Shown: one piece after another, positions 8,440 to 17,000 of the stretch | Position numbering within the stretch: the stretch's first letter is position 1 | Layout: each line of letters opens with the position of its first letter | NCBI GenBank assembly: GCA_022844565.1 | Contig: JALHLK010000007.1 | Span: 76,050 to 140,049, forward strand | Reading direction: 5' to 3' | Length of the DNA: 64,000 bases | Source: Saprospiraceae bacterium | Lineage (GTDB): Bacteria > Bacteroidota > Bacteroidia > Chitinophagales > Saprospiraceae | Translations under genes and position numbers: made by a program | Notes under the pieces: generated by a model | Databases searched by the model: none | What the model was told of the DNA's origin: nothing | Seen by the model: the letters and a program-made list of their open reading frames with translations, nothing else

Positions 8440-9032
8440 CTATTTTTTATTAATGTTAAGATTGATTGAATCATGTTGTCACCATTTGTAATAATATCAA
8501 ATTGAAAGTTTGCAACCCTCCATTTATACATCAACAGTCTGAATGTACCCATAACGATGTGAACCATTTCTTCACTGGTGATGGCATTTGTAAAAATATG
8601 CTTTTGTTGGCCTTCCAAAATGATAGGCAATAAATGTTTCATTTTTACGCCCATTATTTTAGAGATTGTTGCATTAATTCGTTGGCTTTCTTCTAACAAA
8701 CCATCGGAAAACACGGCTACTACAAAATGAGGGTTATTTTTAAAAAAGGAAAACTGATTTTGAAACATCGTCGTGAATTTTTCCTCGGGTGTTTGGATAC
8801 TTGTAATGGCATTGGTATACCTAACATCCATATTAGCAGCTAGGTATTCGAGTAGGCCAATAATTATTTCTTCCTTACTTGAAAAGTGTCTGTATAAGGC
8901 ACTTTCTGAGAAATTCATTTCTTTAGCAAGGTTTTTAATTGTCAAACCACTCACGCCCGAAGCTGAAAGGATCTTCCCAGCAGCTTCTACAATTTCTAAC
9001 TGTCTTTCTGATATTTTTTCACTAAGCACCAT
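8436..9032 (-). CDS. TetR/AcrR family transcriptional regulator
   Basis: A 198-residue regulator with an N-terminal helix-turn-helix (about residues 12-58): ILSASGVSGLTIKNLAKEM, then FSESALYRHFSSKEEII, the classic TetR recognition helix. The C-terminal ligand domain is not recognisable to a subfamily, though the length and style resemble regulators of fatty acid or stress genes. It lies in the middle of a co-directional gene set; the palindrome at 9519-9538 before the first gene is its likely operator, so it would repress its own operon. Confidence 0.87.
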   Translation of the reverse strand: MVLSEKISERQLEIVEAAGKILSASGVSGLTIKNLAKEMNFSESALYRHFSSKEEIIIGLLEYLAANMDVRYTNAITSIQTPEEKFTTMFQNQFSFFKNNPHFVVAVFSDGLLEESQRINATISKIMGVKMKHLLPIILEGQQKHIFTNAITSEEMVHIVMGTFRLLMYKWRVANFQFDIITNGDNMIQSILTLIKNR

Positions 9033-9095
9033 TCAATTTATTTTAGTTTTGGCTTCATTTTTAGTTTATCCATCTTTTTTTTGATATTTAATTTC

Positions 9096-9503
9096 TTAGG
9101 TATTGGTTTTCATTTTTAAAAAAGAAATTCCCAGCCAAATTACAGAAGCTGTCATTGCTATTGCTCCGATTAGTACAAATATGGGAGACATACCTAAATA
9201 AATCTCCGCTAAAATTCCCAAAGGCATCAAGATTCCTGTGAGTGAAAGCCAAGAAATCACCTTGACATTTTTTAGTTTATCTCTAAAATGGAGGAGAAGA
9301 TATCCAATTAGAATATTCAAAAAAGCGAACAAGTTTCCATGTACGTGCGCGAGCCTACTTTCGAAATGTTTACCAAAACTGTAAGAGTTTATCCATTCTT
9401 CTTTGCCAGGAGCAAAATCGCGAAGGTAAATAAGTAAGAATCCGTATGCCATAAACAGCCCCATGGTCAGAAAGCCGATTGCAATATTATTCTTGCCATT
9501 CAT
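9096..9503 (-). CDS. Small membrane protein with HxH motif in a helix
   Basis: A 135-residue protein with four membrane segments. The second begins with LAHVHGNLFAFLNILIGYLL, which places two histidines at the membrane edge and recalls the LQHGHSHFAFAGW segment of the 409-residue protein at 3685-4914. Both may belong to a broad heme-binding-like family related to heme-copper oxidase subunit I, but this one is much shorter. It is the first gene of the TetR operon and lies right behind the palindromic operator. Function unknown. Confidence 0.65.
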   Translation of the reverse strand: MNGKNNIAIGFLTMGLFMAYGFLLIYLRDFAPGKEEWINSYSFGKHFESRLAHVHGNLFAFLNILIGYLLLHFRDKLKNVKVISWLSLTGILMPLGILAEIYLGMSPIFVLIGAIAMTASVIWLGISFLKMKTNT

Positions 9504-9518
9504 CTGATATGATTTTAT

Positions 9519-9538
9519 GTTAGTGAATATTCACTCAC
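9519..9538 (-). promoter_or_regulatory. Palindromic operator, likely for the TetR protein
   Basis: The 20-base sequence centred at 9528.5 has a perfect 14-base core AGTGAATATTCACT and further matching pairs outside one mismatch. It lies 16 bases upstream of the first start codon of the six-gene operon. Its form resembles TetR-type boxes such as the Bacillus FadR box (TGAATGAATA...TCATTCA). Binding by the TetR protein encoded in the operon is inferred. Confidence 0.65.
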
Positions 9539-9540
9539 CA

Positions 9541-9844
9541 AATATACATACATTTAGATCAATAAAGCAAGTTTTATTGTTTTAAAATCAATAATAAACA
9601 GAATTATTTGATAATAAGGTAGAATTTTAAACTAATCAGGGGTGAATCTTGCACGTTTTATGCCGAAAAGGGAGAATTAGCTAACTTCTTACATGTACTT
9701 GAAAGGCTAACCAAATTAGATTTTCCCGCATAATCAAATTGTCTTTATATTCTGACAATTTAAAAATCAGATTTTTTTAAAGAGCTAAGAGCAGTTTTAA
9801 AAACCATTGTACTTAAGTTTTATTTAAATTGGTTTAATCCCTAT
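9541..9844. other. Intergenic region with a possible coding relic
   Basis: About 300 bases between two minus-strand genes. On the plus strand, 9623-9733 is open for 36 codons and has protein-like composition (the stretch FYAEKGELANFLHVLERLTK, then a stop), but has no start codon and no partner upstream. It may be the tail of a deleted gene. A hairpin-poor, AT-rich stretch follows. Nothing else is seen. Confidence 0.25.
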
Positions 9845-10912
9845 TTACTTACTTACCTTGTTAATCCAACCTATCATCATCCCAATCACCTCCTCCGAAA
9901 ATGTCTCCTCAATCGTACCATATTCCGTGGGTAATCCTGAAGCACAATTTTGGAAAAGATGATTTAGATTTGGGAATGTTTTGGTTTCAAAATGTTTGTT
10001 GCCAGCTTGTGTAAGGTAAGTTTTGGCCAAAGCTTCATTTTCTTTAGGAGGTACTTGTAGGTCTTTTTCTCCGAAAATAAAGAGCGTTGTTTTAGTGAGT
10101 TTGGTGAGATAGTCTTGAGGATCGAGTCTGATCATGTCATAAAGCCAAGGAGTCGTAAGTTGGCCGACGATCATATTAAGCTGATTTTCTGGCAACATTG
10201 GGAATATTTCCTTTGCCGTGGTGGCCAAATCCTTTTTGGTGGTTTCCATATCAACGTGTGGTTTTAAGAGCGTTGCATACAATTTTTTGAAATTTTCGAC
10301 ACCGGGTTTGACCATTTGTTCTGGATAACCCATTTTGACTTCGATCAATTCTTTTTGTAGTAGCATTAATTGGTCTCCTCGCATAGTAGGTCCTGCGAGG
10401 GCAATGACCGAGTGTACATCAGATCTTTCTTGAGCAATTTTAGGACCAATGATACCACCTAAACTGTGTCCGATCAGACAAATTTTAGGGTTGCCTTTAT
10501 TTTCTTTTTTGATAAAATCAATAGCAGCTTCTGTGTCATGTAGGAAGTCAGTGAGTCTTGATTGATTATAGTTGCCACCTGATTTACCTGCACCTCGATC
10601 ATCTACGCGCAGCACAGCAAAACCAGCTTTTGTAAATCTATCTGATAAGAGTAAAAATGATTTGTGACCTAGTAAATCACTGTTTCTATCCTGGGCACCA
10701 CTACCACTGATCAATACAATATGTGCTTTTGGGGTGATACCTTTGGGTTTTGTGTAGGTGCCTGATAGTAGTGTGGCATCTGATGAAGTGAAAGCCACGG
10801 TGTCACTGAGATATTCCTTTGTAGTAATGCTATCTGTCTGAGGTCGTTTGGACTTGCTAAATGCAAATAGTGTGAAAGAGAGAAAAAACATAGTGGTTAT
10901 AAACTTATGCAT
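9845..10912 (-). CDS. Secreted alpha/beta hydrolase (S33-like)
   Basis: A 355-residue protein with a signal peptide (cut after LFAFS) and an alpha/beta hydrolase fold. The oxyanion region IVLISGSGAQDRN, the RVDDRGAGKSGG turn and the nucleophile elbow GHSLGGIIG (Ser about residue 150) are all present, an aspartate lies in GEKDLQVP and a histidine in FPNLNHLFQ near the end, completing a Ser-Asp-His triad. Such enzymes are esterases or peptidases exported to the periplasm. It overlaps the SdpI-like gene by eight bases and thus belongs to the operon headed by the ArsR-type regulator. Substrate unknown. Confidence 0.85.
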   Translation of the reverse strand: MHKFITTMFFLSFTLFAFSKSKRPQTDSITTKEYLSDTVAFTSSDATLLSGTYTKPKGITPKAHIVLISGSGAQDRNSDLLGHKSFLLLSDRFTKAGFAVLRVDDRGAGKSGGNYNQSRLTDFLHDTEAAIDFIKKENKGNPKICLIGHSLGGIIGPKIAQERSDVHSVIALAGPTMRGDQLMLLQKELIEVKMGYPEQMVKPGVENFKKLYATLLKPHVDMETTKKDLATTAKEIFPMLPENQLNMIVGQLTTPWLYDMIRLDPQDYLTKLTKTTLFIFGEKDLQVPPKENEALAKTYLTQAGNKHFETKTFPNLNHLFQNCASGLPTEYGTIEETFSEEVIGMMIGWINKVSK

Positions 10913-11558
10913 GAGCAGTATATTTTTTATAAAGTAAATAAGATTGAATTACAGGACCTAAAGTGATTAAAATTATAATTGAGAAGAATATAGGTGTTAA
11001 GATTTTATTGGGTAAAACGAGACACATCAATAGTAGTACGATGCCTGCTCCAACCCATAGATAACTTGCAATAGTATGAACCTCTCTCCATACTTTTTCA
11101 TTTTTCAAAGTCCATGGAGTTCTTATACCAATAAAATAGTTTTGACCCATTGATTTCATATAGTTGCCTATGACGATAAACAACACAGCTAAAAATCCAA
11201 AAACAATATTGATATTAGTGACTTGCATCGTCTGAGATGAATAAATTATAAAAATAGCAATCAAGGAAGTGGATAGGATTACACCAAACTTAAGATTTTG
11301 AAATTTTTCTCCCATTTTTTGAATTTTCCCATCTGAATCGAAAAGAGGAATAATCAAAAAAAGACAATAGCTCAAAAGGGGCAATACTATTGAAGCAATT
11401 AATAATTCGATCTTATCCCCATACCGATCAATTTCTCCTGCCACATTCCAATGAATAGGCACTTTGTCGGGCAAATCTTGCCAAATATAAGAAAGGTATA
11501 AAAATGGCACCAAAACGATTCCAATAAGGGGTAATTCTTTATTAATGTTAAATTTCAT
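10905..11558 (-). CDS. SdpI family membrane protein
   Basis: A 217-residue protein with six membrane segments and an N-terminal DUF1648-like region: DLPDKVPIHWNVAGEIDRYG is the family hallmark. The middle carries YFIGIRTPWTLKNEKVWR, also typical of SdpI. In Bacillus subtilis SdpI gives immunity to the SdpC toxin and, when engaged, sequesters the repressor SdpR. Here it lies five bases behind an SdpR-like gene, but no sdpC-like gene is visible; SdpI homologues are common without one. The hydrolase gene overlaps its end. Confidence 0.85.
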   Translation of the reverse strand: MKFNINKELPLIGIVLVPFLYLSYIWQDLPDKVPIHWNVAGEIDRYGDKIELLIASIVLPLLSYCLFLIIPLFDSDGKIQKMGEKFQNLKFGVILSTSLIAIFIIYSSQTMQVTNINIVFGFLAVLFIVIGNYMKSMGQNYFIGIRTPWTLKNEKVWREVHTIASYLWVGAGIVLLLMCLVLPNKILTPIFFSIIILITLGPVIQSYLLYKKYTAHA

Positions 11559-11563
11559 TTCTA

Positions 11564-11860
11564 TTATTTTGTTTTGATGATTGTTACTTCTTTGACGGCT
11601 GAATGCTCAGACTTGAACTTCAATATCCATGTGATGAATTCTTCAAAAACAGAGGTATTTAATGTGTAGATAATAAACTGGCCATTTTTAGTGGAGGAAA
11701 TTAATCCGGCCCTTTTGAGAATATCTAAATGATGCGAAATACTTGGTTTAGAAATAGAAAAGTGATCAGCTATCTCTCCCGCATTTAAATCGCCCTTTCG
11801 AAGCAATTCCAAAATGCTTCTTCGTGTCTCATCATTAATAGCTTTAAAAAACTCGTCCAT
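11564..11860 (-). CDS. ArsR/SdpR-type autorepressor
   Basis: A 98-residue winged helix regulator of the ArsR family, SdpR-like. It begins with MDEFFKAINDETRRSILELL, has the recognition region FSISKPSISHHLDILKRAGL and the wing STKNGQFIIYTLN. No metal-binding cysteines are present, which fits SdpR rather than metal sensors. I chose the ATG at 11860: the only longer option is a TTG at 11884 that would fall inside the operator palindrome. It is the first gene of a three-gene operon with sdpI-like and hydrolase genes. Confidence 0.87.
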   Translation of the reverse strand: MDEFFKAINDETRRSILELLRKGDLNAGEIADHFSISKPSISHHLDILKRAGLISSTKNGQFIIYTLNTSVFEEFITWILKFKSEHSAVKEVTIIKTK

Positions 11861-11874
11861 GGTCTTATTTATAT

Positions 11875-11894
11875 ATTTAGACAAATATCTAAAT
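11875..11894 (-). promoter_or_regulatory. ArsR-type operator of the sdpR-like operon
   Basis: An inverted repeat with perfect seven-base arms ATTTAGA and TCTAAAT around CAAATA, 14 bases upstream of the regulator's ATG. On the minus strand a near-consensus -7 box (GATATTTG against TAnnTTTG) falls inside it, so bound repressor would block the promoter. Autorepression is the usual mode for this family. Confidence 0.6.
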
Positions 11895-12410
11895 AATAAT
11901 GTAAACGATCTAATATTGTGTGCAAAAATTTACTTTTAAAAGATGAGTTTACTAAAACACTGGCTCAATACCGAATATTGTGGGTAATTAAATTTTACCT
12001 TTCTTCGTTTTAGAAAATCCTTGTAATAGATTTAAAAATTATTAAAATCTTGGCCAAAAATGTTCTTTATTGAAAAAGGACTACTATATGGGTCGTACTT
12101 ACGGCACTCGACGCGGCTTTTTACTATCAACAACGGTTTGAAAACCATTGTTATAATATCTTTCGACCTTACAGGTCTTTTTAAAGGAATATTTGTTTCC
12201 AAAAATCCTTATTTGCTTAAAAGTAAAATATGTAAGAGGATCGAGACCCTTAGGGTTGATAATTTTGTAACTGCGGTGTTTAAACCGTAGGACAAAACTA
12301 TAAATAATTATTGAGTGCCATAGGTACGATCCATATTTACCCACACAAATCGACATAGACTCAAAATATTTAACTATGTTTGTTTCTATCAAAACAAAAA
12401 TATCTTAAAA
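11895..12410. other. Intergenic region with a cluster of four small hairpins
   Basis: No gene is supported. Four inverted repeats stand within 160 bases: 12129-12152 (AACAACGGTTT against AAACCATTGTT), 12165-12182 (GACCT-TAC-AGGTC followed by five T), 12246-12256 (ACCCT-T-AGGGT) and 12271-12290 (CTGCGGT against ACCGTAG). The second looks like a short terminator on the plus strand. They share ACCT/AGGT or GGTTT elements and may be small dispersed hairpins. Two overlapping frames of 76 and 97 codons here look non-coding. Confidence 0.4.
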
Positions 12411-12884
12411 ATGGAAGAAAATTCAAACTTATACGCTGAAAATACGAATGGATTGCATGTGGACAATGAAGCAAAAATGTATTTAGCAGAAACGTCAAAA
12501 TGGGCTAAATTTTTGTCGATAATTGGTTTTATTGGAATGGGACTAATGGTAGTCATGGGGTTTTTTATGGGATCAATTATGTCAAATTATGCTGGATTGA
12601 TGGGAATGCCTGAGACGGAAGGAATTATGATGGGCAGTATTTCATTGATTTACATTTTGATAGCATTATTGTATATCTACCCTCTGTGGAAGCTTTATCA
12701 GTTTGCAGATTTGTCTAAACAAGCTCTGGTAACTAATGATTCTACACTTTTGACTAACGCATTGGAGGCACAAAAATCCATGTTTAAATTTATGGGAATT
12801 TGGGTCATAGTTGTGCTAGCCATATACGCTATTTTACTCGTAATAGCTTTAGTTAGTTTTGTGTTTATCGGTGCTAAAATGTAA
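12411..12884 (+). CDS. DUF5362-like membrane protein
   Basis: A 157-residue protein with a soluble N-terminal stretch of about 30 residues, then four membrane segments in two pairs: LSIIGFIGMGLMVVMGFFMG, ISLIYILIALLYIYPLW, and a C-terminal pair around FMGIWVIVVLAIYAILLVI. The central LYQFADLSKQAL motif after the second helix and the whole layout match the DUF5362 family, common in Bacteroidota and of unknown function. It is monocistronic, convergent with the hydrolase gene that ends 13 bases later. Confidence 0.75.
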   Translation: MEENSNLYAENTNGLHVDNEAKMYLAETSKWAKFLSIIGFIGMGLMVVMGFFMGSIMSNYAGLMGMPETEGIMMGSISLIYILIALLYIYPLWKLYQFADLSKQALVTNDSTLLTNALEAQKSMFKFMGIWVIVVLAIYAILLVIALVSFVFIGAKM

Positions 12885-12897
12885 AACACACCTTTTT

Positions 12898-13665
12898 CTA
12901 TAATGACGGAAAAACCAACTTATTATTTAAGATTCCTTTGGCTTTAAATTTTATCCAGTTATCTTTTTTGTAAGAGAGGCGATCAGCTATTATGGTCAAT
13001 ACGGAGAAATTGACGCCCATGCCTATGTGACTACTTCTGACTTCTATATTTTGGTGGATTTTATCTTCATCTTTTTCTATACAAAACTCCCAAGGCACAA
13101 TACCATCAACTTTGGAGTAAATCGCGGTAGTGGGTACAGGTGCAGGAAGTGGAAGATCTTCCATTAAGCTTTGGTTGACTTCTTTGACCTTTTTACCATA
13201 ATTTAATACTCTGTATATCCATGCTACGTTATTTGGTTCTCCAAGCCCTGCAAAAGGTGCTGCTAATGTAATAACTTGGCGAGTGAGGTGTGGTCTTTCT
13301 TTAGCAATTTGTCTTGCAAATACTCCGCCCAGACTCCAACCTATAAGAGAGACTTTTTTCTTGGTTTTACGATAAATTTCATCTATTCGATCTATCAAAA
13401 GTTCCATATACTCCAACTTACCCATATTTCGACCCAGACCCCAATCGTATACATCGTATCCGAGGTCAGCCACATATTCTCTTAAGGCTTTGGTTGACAC
13501 TTCTGAGCTTAGGAAACCGGGTAATATCATCACAGGATGCCCATCTCCCTTTTTCGTTTTTGTAAAAAGTTTCTTATATGGATATGATGCTCCAAGCTCC
13601 ATTAACGCCCTTCCGGGTTCGCTCAATAACCAAAATATGGATGGTCTTGAAATAGTCTGAGTCAT
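12898..13665 (-). CDS. Alpha/beta hydrolase (lipase-like)
   Basis: A 255-residue cytoplasmic alpha/beta hydrolase. The oxyanion region is PVMILPGFLSSE, the nucleophile elbow GWSLGGVFARQIA (Ser about residue 119), followed by TLAAPF; a candidate aspartate is in SKVDGIVPWE and a histidine in SSHIGMG. This pattern (GWSLGG, then an ITLAAPF strand) is seen in triacylglycerol-lipase-type and PHA-depolymerase-like enzymes. It stands divergent from the acyltransferase fusion gene, 358 bases away, and next to gpsA and WS/DGAT genes, so a role in lipid turnover is likely but inferred. Confidence 0.8.
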   Translation of the reverse strand: MTQTISRPSIFWLLSEPGRALMELGASYPYKKLFTKTKKGDGHPVMILPGFLSSEVSTKALREYVADLGYDVYDWGLGRNMGKLEYMELLIDRIDEIYRKTKKKVSLIGWSLGGVFARQIAKERPHLTRQVITLAAPFAGLGEPNNVAWIYRVLNYGKKVKEVNQSLMEDLPLPAPVPTTAIYSKVDGIVPWEFCIEKDEDKIHQNIEVRSSHIGMGVNFSVLTIIADRLSYKKDNWIKFKAKGILNNKLVFPSL

Positions 13666-13942
13666 CTTAGCTTTAACTTTACATCACAAATAAAACATAA
13701 AATATTCAATTAGTTCACAAAAATTGAAATTTCAATTTACAGTAACAATTCCTATTGAAAAGTCGATATTTCTTTAAATAATTGTATTTTTTAGAAAAAC
13801 AAAATTAAGTTTTGATAGATAAAATCGATTTGATATCTACCGATTAAAAAAATCAATTAATCTCCAATTGACAAATAATATTTTATGTAGAAAACACTCT
13901 GCAACCAATTAATTATTTTAACATTAAATTGCAAAATCAATA

Positions 13943-13979
13943 TTTGTCAAATATATACTTTAGCATCATACTACTTTTG
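13943..13979 (+). promoter_or_regulatory. Bacteroidota-type promoter of the acyltransferase fusion gene
   Basis: A perfect -7 box TACTTTTG (TAnnTTTG) lies at 13972-13979 and an upstream TTTG at 13943-13946, spaced 25 bases, slightly longer than usual. The box overlaps a possible GTG start at 13979, so translation must begin later; this decides for the ATG at 14024. The DNA between 13666 and 13942 is very AT-rich with no gene. Confidence 0.6.
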
Positions 13980-14023
13980 TGAATAATTTTATACCTTTCC
14001 GACTGTTAAAGCTAGAAGAAAAT

Positions 14024-17000
14024 ATGGACAACAAGTCTTCACATCTTAAGATTAAAAACATCATAAGTGATAAGGATTTTCAAAAAACCTTATCACGGAT
14101 TTCTATTCAAAAAGAGATAAGTCTAGTGCAGGCTAATATCGAAGCTGAAAGCTATTTTCAAGAATTGTATGCAGAGCACGACCCAGCAACTAATATTGGT
14201 TTTATCGAAACTTTTCAATATTTGATAGGTAAAGGTTTTGACAAAAATATCGATTTTGATCCATCAGAGTTGAAAGCACTTGCAAAATTGATGCGTAAAC
14301 ATCCCGTAGCTTTTGTATTGACTCATAAATCTTATATTGACTTATTGGTGCTGATGATTATTTTAGCAAGACATGGTCTACCATTGCCCTACATGTTTGC
14401 TGGAATAAACTTAGACTTAGCATTGGTGGGTAAGTTAGCAAGGAAAAATGGTGTAATATTCATTCGTCGATCATTCAAAGACAATCCAATTTACAAAGCG
14501 ACATTGCGTTTTTTTATAAGTTATCTTTTAAATAAGCAATCGAACTTTATGTGGGCGATCGAGGGTACGCGCTCACGCACAGGAAAGTTGGTTTGGCCAC
14601 AAATGGGTATCTTAAAATACATCGCTGAAGCTGAACATGACATTACACAAAATGTAAAATACGTACCTGTATCCATCGTTTATGACCTCATACCCGATGT
14701 AGACGATATGACAGAAGAAGGTCGCGGACTCAAAAAGAAACCCGAAAGCATCAAATGGATGATCAATTATCTGCGGAAGATGAGCAAAGGTAACTTGGGT
14801 AAAATATCGCTCCGAATAGGAGAGCCTGCCGAGCTTCATGGAGATGAAAGTTATGAAGTCGAAGCTGTAAATCACGAAGCCACCATTTCTGATAATGCGA
14901 TTTCAAAATTAGCTTTTAATCTAATCCAAAAGATAAATGACATTACACCTGTCACCACTATTTCTTTGATATGTAATGCCTTACTTAGTAAGTTTGCTCT
15001 TACCAAAAGAGGTGTTGAAAGTAATGTTGCAGATTTGATGATGATTATAGAAAATCATAAAGAAGATGCATTGGTAGATCGTGGTTTAGCCATTGGTGAG
15101 GGTGTGCAAAAAGCATTAAACTTATTGATTCAAGCTAAAATTATTCATCATCAAGGAGATGGATTGCACAAAAAGTATACGATCAACAGAACAAATTATT
15201 TGCAAGCAACCTATTATGCAAATATGTCTGTTCACCATCTTTATCAGCGAGCGTTTATTGAATTAGCATTACTAAAAATCATTAAAACTGATCAGAAAAA
15301 CAGGCAGTTGGATTTTTGGAAGGAAATCATGGCACTAAGGGATTTCTTTAAATTTGAGTTCTTTTATGCATCAAAAGAAATTTTTACAACAGAAATAGAA
15401 AGCGAATTGGAGTATATGTTAGGCTCAGATTCTATACATATTTTTACTGATAAAGTGGATATTGGAGAGATACTAAAATCTCAAAAAATCTTAGTGGCAC
15501 CTGTGATCATAAATAATTATATAGAAGCGTACAAAGTAGTGGCCCAAGGTTTACAAATATGGGATCCGGCTATAGAATTCGATGAAAAGTCATTTATCGA
15601 TTATTGTCTATTCCTAGGAGAAGAAATGCATTGGTTGGGTCAAATTAGGAGAGTCGAGGCGGTATCAAAACCGTTTTTGCAAAATGGAATGAGGTTAGCC
15701 TCCAACTTAAAATTGTTCCCATCAGAAAATGAAGATAAAAAAGAAGCCACCAAAGCTTTTAATTTACAAGTCGATGATATAGCCAATAGAATAAGTACAT
15801 TACAAGGATTTACTTTAGAAAAACACGGTAATAACGAATATTCCGTGCCTGTAGAAAGGGAGATTATTCCAGGCTCTAAAACAGAAACTTTGACTCGTGA
15901 TATTTTGGAAGGTGAGCGAGGTGCACATGTTGGAGCTTTTTTTGATTTAGATAGGACATTGATCGATGGTTTTTCAGCCAAAAACTTTGTAAAATCAAGG
16001 TTGATGAGTGGTAAGTTTACTTCAAAAGAATTGATCAGTCAGTTTTCAGGAGCACTTTCCTATGCGACCGACAATGGTAATTTTGCTGCGATGGCATCCA
16101 TTAGTGCTAAAGGAGTAGACGGGATACCAGAACAAGTTTTTATCGAAGTTGGAGAAGAAGTGTATCAAAAAAACCTAGCGCAAGCAATATTTGCAGAATC
16201 GAGAGCATTGGTTGCAGCACATATTTCTATGGGTCATACGGTAACCATTGTGTCTGCTGCTACGCCTTACCAAGTTGAGCCCGTAGCTAGAGACTTGGGT
16301 ATCGATATCATCATGTGTACCCGACTCGAGGTAGAAAATGGAAAATTCACGGGTAAAATAATAGAACCTGCATGTTGGGGTGAAGGTAAAGCCATCGCAG
16401 GTCGCCAGATCGCAGAAAAATATAAAATAGATTTGCAAAAAACCTATTTTTATACAGACAGTGCAGAAGATTTGCCACTTTTGGAGATCGTGGGTAATCC
16501 TAGACCTGTCAATCCGGATATGAAGCTATCAAGTCTAGCCTTTCAAAATGATTGGCCCGTTATGAGATTTGCAGATACGAATAATTCTAAAATTGCCAAT
16601 ATGGTCAGAACGGGTTTGTCACTAGGGGTGGTTGTTCCAGCATTGCTCAAGGGTATCAGCACTGGTGCTTCGAATCTATCGTGGGAAGAAGGAGTAGAAT
16701 CTATGATTACCTCTATTGGTGATCTTGGTACGATGATGGCTGGGATAAAACTCAGTATAAAAGGCGAACCATATCTGTGGACACATCGACCAGCTGTATT
16801 CATTTTGAATCATCAAAGCAACGCAGACTTACTCATTGCTATCAAATTGATTAAAAAAGGAGCTCGAGGAGTGGCTAAAAAAGAATTGCAAAAAATGCCG
16901 ATCGTAGGTCAGATCTTAGAAGCTGCGGGCACTATTTTTCTCGACAGAACAGATAAAGAAAAATCTATAAACGCACTTAAACCAGCAGTAGAAAGCCTTA

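Noticed and set aside
9623-9733. Short gene of 36 codons
   Set aside because: Protein-like but with no start codon or upstream part; kept only as a possible relic.
12060-12392. Two overlapping frames (76 codons plus, 97 codons minus)
   Set aside because: Both run through hairpins, lack similarity to any family and have non-coding composition.
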